Below are positions 8,510 through 16,268 of a stretch of DNA of 27,386 nt, piece by piece (within the stretch, counting starts at the first letter, position 1; the number at the start of each line of letters is the position of its first letter). The DNA comes from Maribacter sp. (GTDB taxonomy: Bacteria; Bacteroidota; Bacteroidia; Flavobacteriales; Flavobacteriaceae), in the NCBI GenBank assembly GCA_018679695.1, contig JAHHKH010000426.1, forward strand, positions 1 to 27,386, read 5' to 3'. Below the pieces are notes generated by a model. That model had not been told where the DNA came from. It worked only from the letters and a program-made list of their open reading frames with translations, and made no database searches. Both the position numbers and the translations under genes were made by a program.

Positions 8510-10945
8510 ATGAAAACTATAGTAACGAAGTGTTGCTTAATCCTCTTTATATTATTTCCTGTAATCGTCTTGGGGCAAGGGCGCCATGTTATTACCTTAA
8601 AAAAAGATTGGAAGTTCTTTAAGGGAGACAACGAAAAAGCCTACCAAAAAGATTTTGATGATTCTGTTTGGCAATCGGTAACGGTTCCACACGATTGGGC
8701 AATTTATGGCCCTTTTGATAAGGAAATAGACAAACAGGTAGTTGCCATCACACAAAATAAGGAAAAGATCCCTACAGAGAAAACGGGAAGAACAGGTGCC
8801 TTGCCTTATATTGGTCAAGGATGGTATCGCAATAAGTTCAACCTTCCCCGGTACGTGGGAGATCAAAAGGTTTTATTGCTTTTTGAAGGTGCAATGAGCG
8901 AACCTAAAGTTTATGTCAATGGTGAGAAAGTTGGGGAATGGGGCTATGGTTACAGTTATTTTTATTTTGATATTACGGATCAAATAGCAGTTGATGGGTT
9001 GAATACCTTGGCAGTTAAGCTGACCAATTTAGGATTTTCATCACGCTGGTACCCAGGTGCAGGACTCTATCGTAATGTTCGGGTAATTGTCAAGAGCAAG
9101 GAGAGCATCGATCAATGGGGAACGTTCATAACCACGCCTATGATTTCATCCGATATGGCAAAAGTGAATATTAAGACCAAAGTATCGGGTGAAAATGTTC
9201 AATTGGTGACTCATATTCTCAACGCAAATGGGGATACTTTGGTAACAAAGGTGGCAAGGCAGAAGTTCGGGAATGAATTTGAACAGAACATTGCTGTATC
9301 CAACCCAAAATTGTGGAGTCCGGAAACCCCTTACCGCTATACGGCCGTTACGCAGTTATATGTCGGTGATTTACTTAGAGATGAATTGACTACACCCTTT
9401 GGAATTCGTGAGATAGAATATGATCCTAAAACGGGTTTTAGTTTAAATGGCAAAGTGCGAAAATTCAAGGGCGTTTGCTTGCATCACGATTTGGGACCAC
9501 TTGGTGCAGCAGTCAATATAGCCGCCTTGCGCCGTCAGTTGACAATCTTAAAGGATATGGGGTGTGATGCCGTTCGTAGTTCACATAATATGCCCTCTTT
9601 GGAACAATTGGAATTGTGCGATGAAATGGGATTTATGTATTTGGCTGAAAGTTTCGATGAATGGGCAAGACCCAAGGTTGAGAATGGTTATAATCGATTT
9701 TTCGAAGAATATGCCGAAAAGGATGTGGTCAATTTGGTAAGGGCTACGCGTAATCACCCGTGCATTGTAATGTGGAGTGCCGGCAACGAAGTTCCCGATC
9801 AATGGGGTGCGATAGGGGCAAAACGAGCTAAGTGGCTGCAAGATATTTTTCATCGGGAAGACCCGACACGACCAGTTACGGTGGGTATGGATCAAGTACA
9901 GAATTCCATGGAATCGGGCTTTGGTGCCGTACTTGATATCCCAGGGCTTAATTATCGGCTGCCCTTATATGAAGAAGCCCTTGAAAAGTTTCCGCAAGGA
10001 TTCATATTGGGATCTGAAACAGCTTCAACGGTAAGCTCCCGCGGCATTTATAAATTTCCTGTGGTCGAAGGCAAGATGAAACAATATGAAGATTATCAAA
10101 GTTCTTCATATGATTTGGAAGCTTGTACTTGGTCTAACCTACCGGATGATGATTTTATTTGGCAAGATGATAAATCATGGGTAATAGGGGAGTTTGTTTG
10201 GACAGGTTTTGACTACCTGGGAGAACCTACGCCCTATGACGAAATGTGGCCATCCCGTAGTTCGTATTTTGGAATTAATGATTTGGCTGGCTTGCCTAAA
10301 GATCGTTTTTACTTATATCGCAGTCGATGGAATACAAAGGATGAAACATTGCACATACTTCCCCATTGGAATTGGGAAGGGCGAGAGGGTAAAACTACAC
10401 CAGTTTTTGTATATACCAATTACCACAGTGCAGAATTGTTCGTAAACGGAAAGAGTATGGGTATTCGGAAAAAACATAACGAGGGCACACCACAGCATCG
10501 ATATCGATTAATGTGGATGGACGTAAAGTATGAACCGGGCAGTATTAAGGTAGTTGCCTTTGATAAAGCCGGAAAGATCGTCGCAACGAAAGAAAGAGTT
10601 ACCTCCGGTAAACCCTATAGAATCAAATTGAATCCAGATAGAACGGTTATCAATGCCGATGGGGAAGATTTGGCTTTTGTTACAGTGTCAGTGGTTGATG
10701 AAAAGGGGAATGAATGCCCAACTGCAACAAACCATTTGAATTTCAAGGTCAAGGGTAACGGATTCTATCGTGCAGCCTGTAACGGGGATCCAACTTCTTT
10801 GGAAATGTTCCATTTGCCAACAATGAAACTCTTTAGTGGCAAATTGGTCGTTTTAGTAGGGTCCACCAACAAAAAAGGACCTATAGAGCTGTCAGTAACA
10901 GGAAAAGGTTTGAAAAGCGGGAAGGTTGTTTTAACCTCGAAATAA
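8510..10945 (+). CDS. Exported GH2 glycoside hydrolase (beta-galactosidase-like, DUF4982 type)
   Basis: The frame opens at an ATG at 8495, but the ATG at 8510 directly precedes a typical signal peptide (MKTIVTKCCLILFIL, cleavage near VLG|Q), so I prefer it; this gives 811 residues. Residue numbers here count from 8495. GH2 sugar-binding domain about 40-215, Ig-like domain about 220-320, TIM barrel about 325-615, a DUF4982-like domain from about 620, and a final Ig-like domain to the end. Acid/base Glu432 is in SAGNEVPDQ and nucleophile Glu508 in ILGSETAS, 76 residues apart as in E. coli LacZ, followed by GEFVWTGFDYLGEPTPY. It is clearly not a duplicate of the 2146-5526 enzyme: the domain set and C-terminus differ. 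Activity on beta-galactosides is most likely; a beta-glucuronidase or another exo-glycosidase cannot be excluded. It follows the molybdoenzyme gene by 21 bp, with no promoter seen between. Confidence 0.88.
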   Translation: MKTIVTKCCLILFILFPVIVLGQGRHVITLKKDWKFFKGDNEKAYQKDFDDSVWQSVTVPHDWAIYGPFDKEIDKQVVAITQNKEKIPTEKTGRTGALPYIGQGWYRNKFNLPRYVGDQKVLLLFEGAMSEPKVYVNGEKVGEWGYGYSYFYFDITDQIAVDGLNTLAVKLTNLGFSSRWYPGAGLYRNVRVIVKSKESIDQWGTFITTPMISSDMAKVNIKTKVSGENVQLVTHILNANGDTLVTKVARQKFGNEFEQNIAVSNPKLWSPETPYRYTAVTQLYVGDLLRDELTTPFGIREIEYDPKTGFSLNGKVRKFKGVCLHHDLGPLGAAVNIAALRRQLTILKDMGCDAVRSSHNMPSLEQLELCDEMGFMYLAESFDEWARPKVENGYNRFFEEYAEKDVVNLVRATRNHPCIVMWSAGNEVPDQWGAIGAKRAKWLQDIFHREDPTRPVTVGMDQVQNSMESGFGAVLDIPGLNYRLPLYEEALEKFPQGFILGSETASTVSSRGIYKFPVVEGKMKQYEDYQSSSYDLEACTWSNLPDDDFIWQDDKSWVIGEFVWTGFDYLGEPTPYDEMWPSRSSYFGINDLAGLPKDRFYLYRSRWNTKDETLHILPHWNWEGREGKTTPVFVYTNYHSAELFVNGKSMGIRKKHNEGTPQHRYRLMWMDVKYEPGSIKVVAFDKAGKIVATKERVTSGKPYRIKLNPDRTVINADGEDLAFVTVSVVDEKGNECPTATNHLNFKVKGNGFYRAACNGDPTSLEMFHLPTMKLFSGKLVVLVGSTNKKGPIELSVTGKGLKSGKVVLTSK

Positions 10946-11248
10946 GCCAAATATCATAAACGTCGCAACTGAGATCTTATAAACTAAAAAGAGTCCTACC
11001 TTTTACGATAAGACTCTTTTACGAGAACACTATATGAAAATGAAAAAAATTTAATTCGTTTTTTATTACAAAGTAAATGTATATCACTATCCCATGAGGT
11101 GAAAAGAAATGATGCGAAGCAAGCAAAAGTTGTGGTGTACACTGGCATTTATGTTTTTTACATAACTTTCCATTCGAATTATTGGACTAGATTGGCAAAG
11201 AATTGCGCAACCAATACCCGAATATTCATCTTAATTAAAATAATGATT
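10946..11248. other. Intergenic stretch between GH2 gene and lipoprotein gene
   Basis: Apart from the terminator at 10986-11020, I see no convincing gene in this AT-rich stretch. An open frame from an ATG at 11099 runs into the lipoprotein, but its first 50 residues do not look like a natural N-terminus and would bury the signal peptide. A TAnnTTTG-like element (TAACTTTC, 11163-11170) could be part of the lipoprotein promoter; no matching -33 box was found. Confidence 0.5.
10986..11020 (+). terminator. Rho-independent terminator after the GH2 gene
   Basis: Perfect 9-bp inverted repeat AAAAGAGTC / GACTCTTTT separated by 16 nt, 40 bp after the GH2 stop. It ends in a T tract in the + direction and begins with an A tract, so it could act in both directions. 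It marks the probable end of the unit DUF7009-FdhF/YdeP-GH2. Confidence 0.6.
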
Positions 11249-11638
11249 ATGAAAAAGCTGTTTACCATATTGTTTATCACACTAATGTTTATTTCATGTT
11301 CCAGTGACGACAATGATAATTTAGATACTACGCCAACGCCTTTGGAAGGTAAATGGATACTGACCAATGTATTCTGTTTTTGTTCTTTTGGGGAGAACCC
11401 CGATTTCAGTGGCCATAAATTAACTTTCGAAGGAAACAATCTGAAAGTTGAGAATACTGGAGAATTCGATTTTTTAGCTGATGCAGAAGGGATTTTTAGC
11501 TTACAAGGTGATGTGATTACATTCAAAAATGGAATACAATATACCTATGCTCTTAAAACCGATGTAATGGCTATTTCCTTTATAGATAATCCCCAAATCG
11601 CCGATGATGAAATTCTTCTGACCTATAAACGAGGATAA
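11249..11638 (+). CDS. Small lipocalin-like lipoprotein
   Basis: I start this at the ATG at 11249 (an ATG two codons earlier, 11243, is possible) because it begins a clean lipoprotein signal peptide, MKKLFTILFITLMFIS with lipid-modified Cys17. The mature protein begins CSSDDND; serine followed by acidic residues directly after the Cys resembles the lipoprotein export signal that sends Bacteroidota lipoproteins to the cell surface. The remaining about 110 residues alternate polar and hydrophobic positions (LEGKWILTNVFCFC, HKLTFEGNNLKVEN, DVITFKNGIQYTYAL), as in small lipocalin-like beta-barrel proteins. No function can be assigned. The stop lies 12 bp from the convergent acyl-CoA dehydrogenase stop. 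Confidence 0.75.
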   Translation: MKKLFTILFITLMFISCSSDDNDNLDTTPTPLEGKWILTNVFCFCSFGENPDFSGHKLTFEGNNLKVENTGEFDFLADAEGIFSLQGDVITFKNGIQYTYALKTDVMAISFIDNPQIADDEILLTYKRG

Positions 11639-11650
11639 CTTATCACTTGT

Positions 11651-12829
11651 TTATTGAAATGCTGGCATGCCCGTAATATCGGCACCTGTTATCAATAAAT
11701 GAATGTCATGGGTGCCTTCGTAGGTGATAACGCTTTCGAGGTTCATCATATGGCGCATGATACTATAATCCCCTGTAATTCCCATACCACCCAAAATTTG
11801 CCTGGCTTCACGTGCAATTTTGATGGCCATATCAACATTATTTCGTTTGGCCATTGAGATTTGAGCAGTAGTTGCACGCCCATCATTTTTCAATTGACCC
11901 AAGCGAAAAGCCAATAATTGGGCCTTGGTAATCTCTGTGATCATTTCCGCTAATTTCTTCTGTTGCAATTGTGTTGCTGCTATTGGCTTCCCAAATTGAA
12001 TACGTTCTTTGGCATATCTTAGAGCAGTATCATAACAATCCATTGCCGCACCAATAGCACCCCAAGCAATACCATAACGGGCAGAGTCCAAACATCCCAG
12101 TGGCGCTCCCAATCCGTTTTTTCCTGGCAATAGATTTTCTTTAGGCACTTTTACATTATCGAAGATAAGTTCCCCAGTGGCCGATGCACGTAAGGACCAC
12201 TTGCCATGGGTTTCGGGTGTGGAAAAACCTTCCATACCCCGTTCAACAATCAAGCCATGAATACGACCTTCCTCATTCTTGGCCCAAACAATCGCTATAT
12301 CAGCAAAGGGTGAATTTGATATCCACAATTTGGCCCCATTCAAGAGATAGTGATCGCCCATATCCTTGAATTTGGTTTCCATTCCCCCAGGATTGGAGCC
12401 ATGATTGGGTTCTGTTAAACCAAAACAACCCATGTATTCACCAGTGGCCAGTTTGGGTAAATATTTTTTACGTTGCTCTTCGGTTCCGTATTGGAAAATA
12501 GGATACATCACTAAAGACGATTGTACCGAGGCTGTTGAACGAACACCGCTATCGCCTCGCTCTATTTCTTGCATTATAAGTCCGTAACTGATTTGGTCCA
12601 TGCCTGCACCACCGTATTCTTCAGGAATATAGGGGCCAAAGGCCCCGATTTCTGCCAAACCGTTAATAATTTGCGAGGGAAATTCCGCTTTTTGGGCATA
12701 TTCCTCAATGATTGGAGATATATCGCGTTTTACCCACTGACGCGCTGCATCGCGCACCAAAAGATGTTCTTCAGATAGTAAATCGTCTAAGTTGTAATAG
12801 TCGGGAGCTTCAAATAAGTCGGGCTTCAT
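11651..12829 (-). CDS. gcdH: Glutaryl-CoA dehydrogenase (acyl-CoA dehydrogenase family)
   Basis: A 392-residue FAD enzyme of the acyl-CoA dehydrogenase family. It matches glutaryl-CoA dehydrogenase, which oxidises and decarboxylates glutaryl-CoA to crotonyl-CoA in lysine and tryptophan breakdown. Key points: Arg97 in RGDSGVRSTASVQSSLVMYP, equivalent to the substrate-carboxylate-binding Arg94 of the human enzyme; CFGLTEPNHGSNPGGMET for the flavin region; and catalytic base Glu371 in ITYEGTHDIHLLI, which is diagnostic for this branch. It is cytoplasmic and passes electrons to ETF. A good promoter lies directly upstream (12846-12877). The Rieske oxygenase gene precedes it on the same strand by 65 bp, but the internal promoter argues for its own transcript. 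Confidence 0.92.
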   Translation of the reverse strand: MKPDLFEAPDYYNLDDLLSEEHLLVRDAARQWVKRDISPIIEEYAQKAEFPSQIINGLAEIGAFGPYIPEEYGGAGMDQISYGLIMQEIERGDSGVRSTASVQSSLVMYPIFQYGTEEQRKKYLPKLATGEYMGCFGLTEPNHGSNPGGMETKFKDMGDHYLLNGAKLWISNSPFADIAIVWAKNEEGRIHGLIVERGMEGFSTPETHGKWSLRASATGELIFDNVKVPKENLLPGKNGLGAPLGCLDSARYGIAWGAIGAAMDCYDTALRYAKERIQFGKPIAATQLQQKKLAEMITEITKAQLLAFRLGQLKNDGRATTAQISMAKRNNVDMAIKIAREARQILGGMGITGDYSIMRHMMNLESVITYEGTHDIHLLITGADITGMPAFQ

Positions 12830-12845
12830 GTTGGAATATTTTGGT

Positions 12846-12877
12846 CAAAGGTAAATAAAGAAATATAACATATCAAA
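12846..12877 (-). promoter_or_regulatory. Bacteroidota-type promoter for gcdH
   Basis: Read on the minus strand: TTTG (12877-12874), 20-bp spacer, TACCTTTG (12853-12846). This matches the TTTG / TAnnTTTG consensus of the Bacteroidota primary sigma factor, with a spacer 1 bp longer than usual. Transcription would start about 10 nt before the ATG at 12829. Confidence 0.6.
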
Positions 12878-12894
12878 GGCCTATAGTTATATTT

Positions 12895-13983
12895 TTAAGC
12901 ATTCAAAAATTGGGCCAAAAGGCGATGAAAATGATGCACTCCTTGTTCCCTTGTCGGTGAAAATCTTCCGGCCTGATAAAATTGGGAACGCACCCCTTTT
13001 TGTACGCCTTCAACAACTTCTTCATCCTCTATTTCAACCTTGTCCAATATAGATCCTGCACCAACATCAAGTTTGGATGCGTCATAAACATAGCTATAGA
13101 ATGAGACTTTAGTTCGATTTATCTCTAGTGGTTGTACGATGTTTACAGATAGTCCCCATGGGTAAAAATTGAACATCATGTTGGGGAAGACCCAGTAATA
13201 ATAGGCCGCTATTCTTTTACCATAGTCTATATGCCCTTCTGGTAAATCAAATACGGTATCTGTTCCTTCGGCATAACCAATTTGTAAATTAAGATGCTCG
13301 TGTAGAATGGTATCGTAGTTGCCATAATCCAAAACCGCATTTAAATCGTCATGTACAAATGGAATGTGAAAGCCTTCCAGAAAATTATCGCAATATAGCG
13401 CCCAGTGGGCATTGACATAATAATCCTTTGACCTGCTTTCATCAAGCTTAAAACTATCAAGTGGTAAAAAACCAACTCTTTCATTTAAGGTTTCAATTAC
13501 ATTTTGAAACTCAAATGAGGGGTCAAGTCCTGCAAATAAAAAAGGCCCCCATTGCCGTAATTCAAACTTGTGCATATTGTCACATGCCCTCGGAAATCCT
13601 TCTGCATCCTTAAACTCGGGCATATGCTCGAAAGTGCCGTCCAATTTAAATCGTCTGCCGTGATAACCGCAAATTAATTTTTTGGCTTTTCCAGAGGTAT
13701 TTACTACGAGGTTGCCCCTATGCGTGCACACATTACTAAGACAATGGATATTTTTATCGGAATCCCTGGTTAAAACCAAAGGCTCGGTCATATAATTCTC
13801 CAGTAAAACCATTGGATGGGCTTGCTGAGCACTATCCACCAAATTTTCGTGCCCTAACCAATGCCAAGTTTTATAAAAGACCTCGTTCTTAATTGCCTCA
13901 AAGATGTCGGGGTCTCTATAAAAAGAAGCTGGCAGGGTTTCTGCCTTTGTTATATCCTTATTAATTTCGAAGTTGTAACTCAT
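12895..13983 (-). CDS. Rieske non-heme iron oxygenase alpha subunit, quaternary-ammonium (CntA/GbcA-like) type
   Basis: A 362-residue ring-hydroxylating-type oxygenase. The frame extends up to 14031, but I choose the Met at 13983 because a promoter element (14019-14026) lies inside the longer version. Rieske [2Fe-2S] ligands: Cys86-x-His88 in VCTHRGN and Cys105-x2-His108 in CGYHGRRF. Mononuclear iron ligands: His206 and His211 in NFLEGFHIPFVHDDL and probably Asp320 in VEIEDEEVVEG. The bridging position three residues before the first His is Glu203 rather than the usual Asp; Glu here is known from carnitine monooxygenase CntA and related enzymes acting on quaternary ammonium compounds. Family knowledge suggests oxidative C-N cleavage or N-demethylation; the substrate is unknown. 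A reductase partner is needed, and none is in the window. It is divergent from the AdiC-like permease and DDAH-like genes, 78 bp apart. Confidence 0.85.
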   Translation of the reverse strand: MSYNFEINKDITKAETLPASFYRDPDIFEAIKNEVFYKTWHWLGHENLVDSAQQAHPMVLLENYMTEPLVLTRDSDKNIHCLSNVCTHRGNLVVNTSGKAKKLICGYHGRRFKLDGTFEHMPEFKDAEGFPRACDNMHKFELRQWGPFLFAGLDPSFEFQNVIETLNERVGFLPLDSFKLDESRSKDYYVNAHWALYCDNFLEGFHIPFVHDDLNAVLDYGNYDTILHEHLNLQIGYAEGTDTVFDLPEGHIDYGKRIAAYYYWVFPNMMFNFYPWGLSVNIVQPLEINRTKVSFYSYVYDASKLDVGAGSILDKVEIEDEEVVEGVQKGVRSQFYQAGRFSPTREQGVHHFHRLLAQFLNA

Positions 13984-14018
13984 CAAAGAATTAATTTGTA
14001 CATTCGGAATGCACTTCT

Positions 14019-14026
14019 CAAATGTA
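14019..14026 (-). promoter_or_regulatory. Probable -7 element for the Rieske oxygenase gene
   Basis: The minus strand reads TACATTTG, an exact TAnnTTTG match, about 36 bp before the ATG at 13983. No convincing TTTG lies 19 bp further upstream. The element falls inside the extra codons of the longer possible N-terminus, which supports the shorter start. Confidence 0.45.
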
Positions 14027-14061
14027 ACCAAATATCCTTGAAATCATACTAAAGTAAAGCA

Positions 14062-15390
14062 ATGAAGAGTAACCAACCAGGAAAAAAGATTGGGCTTTGG
14101 ATGAGCACGTCCCTGGTTATAGGAAATATGATCGGAGCCGGTGTATTTCTAATGCCTGCGGCTTTGGCTGCCTATGGCGGGATCAGTATTTTAGGTTGGC
14201 TTTTTTCTGCTATCGGGGCGCTTTTATTGGCTAAGGTTTTTAGTAAATTGAGTACTCTTGTTCGCAACAAGGACGGCGGACCTTATGTATATACGAAAGA
14301 AGGTATTGGGGATTTTGCAGGATTTTTGGTAGCATGGGGTTATTGGATCTCAATATGGGTCGCCAATGCCGCCATTGCCATTGCTTTCGTAAGTGCCCTA
14401 AGTGTATTCTTTCCGGTGTTGGAAACAAATGCTATCTACGCGGTCTTGTTGGGATTGGGGGCAATTTGGTTTTTAACATGGGTCAACTCGCGGGGAGTAC
14501 GGGAATCGGGTAAAATGCAAGTTGCTACCACCCTTTTAAAGCTAATTCCCTTACTTCTTGTCATAATAGGGGGGCTTTTCTATTTCAACCCTGATAATTT
14601 TATCCCTTTTAACCCAAGTGCTGAAACGAACATGGGTGCCATAGCCATCACCGCAACGATGACTTTATATGCCTTTCTGGGAGTGGAAAGTGCCACCGTA
14701 CCAGCTGGTAACGTTGAAAACCCGGAAAAGACCATACCGAAAGCGACTATGCTGGGAACACTGGTCACAACTTTAATCTATATTTTTAGTACGGTAGTAG
14801 TTATGGGAATGATACCCTCGGGGATATTGTCAGAATCACCAGCACCTTTTGCCGATGCCATGGCAATTATTTCTGGGGAATGGGGACGTAATTTAGTTGC
14901 TGCAGGGGCTGCTATTGCAGCGTTTGGCGCATTGAACGGTTGGATTTTGATTCAAGGACAGATAGCTAAGGCTACGTCCAAAGATGACTTATTTCCACGG
15001 GTTTTCCGAAGGGAAAATAATAAAGGGGTTCCGGCCTTGGGTATGGTTATAGGCAGCATTCTGACCTCTATTGTCATGTTGATGAACTACACCAATGGCC
15101 TGGTAGAACAATTCAAGTTTATCATCGTACTGACTACCCTTTGCTGCTTAATACCTTATTTATTTACTACGGCCGCATATGTTTTGATCCTTACTGAACG
15201 AAAACTACCTAACCTAAAATGGTTACCGGAGATTGTTTTGGCCGGACTTGCATTTATATTTTCGTTATGGGCAATATATGGTGCAGGTGAGAGGGCCGTT
15301 TTTTGGGGATTTTTATTACTCTTGGCCGGAATACCTTTTTATGTGTGGATGAAATTCAGAAATAGAACAAAAAAGTTGGAACAACAATGA
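14062..15390 (+). CDS. AdiC-like amino acid permease (APC superfamily)
   Basis: A 442-residue inner-membrane transporter with about 12 hydrophobic segments. It resembles the arginine/agmatine antiporter AdiC along its whole length: GNMIGAGVFLMPAALAAYGG forms the unwound first helix that binds the substrate's alpha-amino and carboxyl groups, YAFLGVESATVPAG carries the conserved Glu209 (AdiC Glu208), and GALNGWILIQGQ carries Trp294 (AdiC Trp293). The position of AdiC Trp202 is Tyr203 here. These matches suggest a cationic or arginine-like substrate; exchange versus net uptake cannot be decided. Its stop overlaps the start of the DDAH-like gene (ATGA), so the two are translationally coupled, and the permease probably supplies that enzyme's substrate. 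It is divergent from the Rieske oxygenase gene. Confidence 0.88.
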   Translation: MKSNQPGKKIGLWMSTSLVIGNMIGAGVFLMPAALAAYGGISILGWLFSAIGALLLAKVFSKLSTLVRNKDGGPYVYTKEGIGDFAGFLVAWGYWISIWVANAAIAIAFVSALSVFFPVLETNAIYAVLLGLGAIWFLTWVNSRGVRESGKMQVATTLLKLIPLLLVIIGGLFYFNPDNFIPFNPSAETNMGAIAITATMTLYAFLGVESATVPAGNVENPEKTIPKATMLGTLVTTLIYIFSTVVVMGMIPSGILSESPAPFADAMAIISGEWGRNLVAAGAAIAAFGALNGWILIQGQIAKATSKDDLFPRVFRRENNKGVPALGMVIGSILTSIVMLMNYTNGLVEQFKFIIVLTTLCCLIPYLFTTAAYVLILTERKLPNLKWLPEIVLAGLAFIFSLWAIYGAGERAVFWGFLLLLAGIPFYVWMKFRNRTKKLEQQ

Positions 15391-16262
15391 AATATACAAG
15401 CCATTCCGAATACTTGCCAATGCATTCGGTTTTTATTAAAACCGCAACGGATGCATTTATTGATAAGGTGAAAGTACATACCGAATGGAAAGCATTGCGC
15501 TATCTTTCGCAGCCAGATTTTTTGGAATCCAAAAACGAGTATATTGCCTTTGAGACTTTGCTAAAAAACGAAGGTGTGGAAATTCAGTATTTTCCAAAAG
15601 AATTGCATTTGTCCTTGGATTCAATATACTGTCGAGATGCGTCAATAGCTACAAATTATGGGATGATAATATGTAATATGGGTAAAGCTTCTAGAAAAGG
15701 GGAACCTCCCATTCATAAAAAAGTTTTTGAAGATAAGGAGATCCATGTATTGGGGTCTATTGAGTCACCAGGAACTCTTGAAGGAGGTGATGTTGTTTGG
15801 TTAGATGAAAATACGCTTGTGGTAGGCCATTCCTATCGTACCAATGATGAAGGAATACTGCAATTAAGAAATCTGCTCTATCCTTACAATATTGATGTGC
15901 TGGTTGTTGATTTACCGCACTACAACGGCTCAAGCGACGTACTTCATCTAATGTCAGTTATCAGCCCTGTTGACAAAGATCTTGCAGTGGTGTATTCACC
16001 TTTGATGCCAATTGGTTTTAGAAAGGAATTGATTCTAAGAGGAATTAAATTGATAGAGGTGCCAAATGATGAATTTGAAAGTATGGGTTGTAATGTCTTG
16101 GCTATCGCACCCCGAAAATGCATTATGATCGAAGGCAATCCAAAAACACAAAAGGCTCTAGAAGACGCTGGTTGTGGGGTGTTGACATATAAGGGTAATG
16201 AGATAAGCCTTAAAGGGAGCGGTGGACCTACCTGTTTGACTAGACCTTTAAAAAGAGGGTAA
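15387..16262 (+). CDS. Dimethylarginine dimethylaminohydrolase (DDAH)-like amidinohydrolase
   Basis: A 291-residue enzyme of the guanidine-modifying (amidinotransferase/arginine deiminase) superfamily, cytoplasmic. Visible active-site pieces: CRDASI and LEGGDV (guanidinium and carboxylate binding), His187 in VLHLMSV, and nucleophile Cys283 in GGPTCLTRPL close to the C-terminus. The length fits DDAH, which hydrolyses N-omega-methylated arginines to citrulline and methylamine or dimethylamine; true arginine deiminases are usually about 400 residues. The segment GHSYRTNDEGI resembles the DDAH motif GLSxRTN. Coupled by a 4-bp overlap to an AdiC-like permease, it may form an import-and-hydrolyse unit for methylarginine. 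Another arginine-like substrate remains possible. The stop is 6 bp from the convergent trmN6 stop. Confidence 0.82.
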   Translation: MKYTSHSEYLPMHSVFIKTATDAFIDKVKVHTEWKALRYLSQPDFLESKNEYIAFETLLKNEGVEIQYFPKELHLSLDSIYCRDASIATNYGMIICNMGKASRKGEPPIHKKVFEDKEIHVLGSIESPGTLEGGDVVWLDENTLVVGHSYRTNDEGILQLRNLLYPYNIDVLVVDLPHYNGSSDVLHLMSVISPVDKDLAVVYSPLMPIGFRKELILRGIKLIEVPNDEFESMGCNVLAIAPRKCIMIEGNPKTQKALEDAGCGVLTYKGNEISLKGSGGPTCLTRPLKRG

Positions 16263-16268
16263 TAGCAA

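Noticed and set aside
2146..10945. The two GH2 genes as a tandem duplication
   Set aside because: Their domain sets, catalytic motifs (GNEAGYG/CEYAHAQG versus GNEVPDQ/GSETAS) and C-terminal domains differ, so they belong to different GH2 branches.
11099..11248. N-terminal extension of the lipoprotein from an ATG at 11099
   Set aside because: It would place about 50 residues before a perfect lipoprotein signal peptide, which must be at the N-terminus to work.
13984..14031. Longer Rieske oxygenase start at 14031
   Set aside because: The extra 16 residues overlap an exact TAnnTTTG element, and the protein from the Met at 13983 already has the expected family N-terminus.
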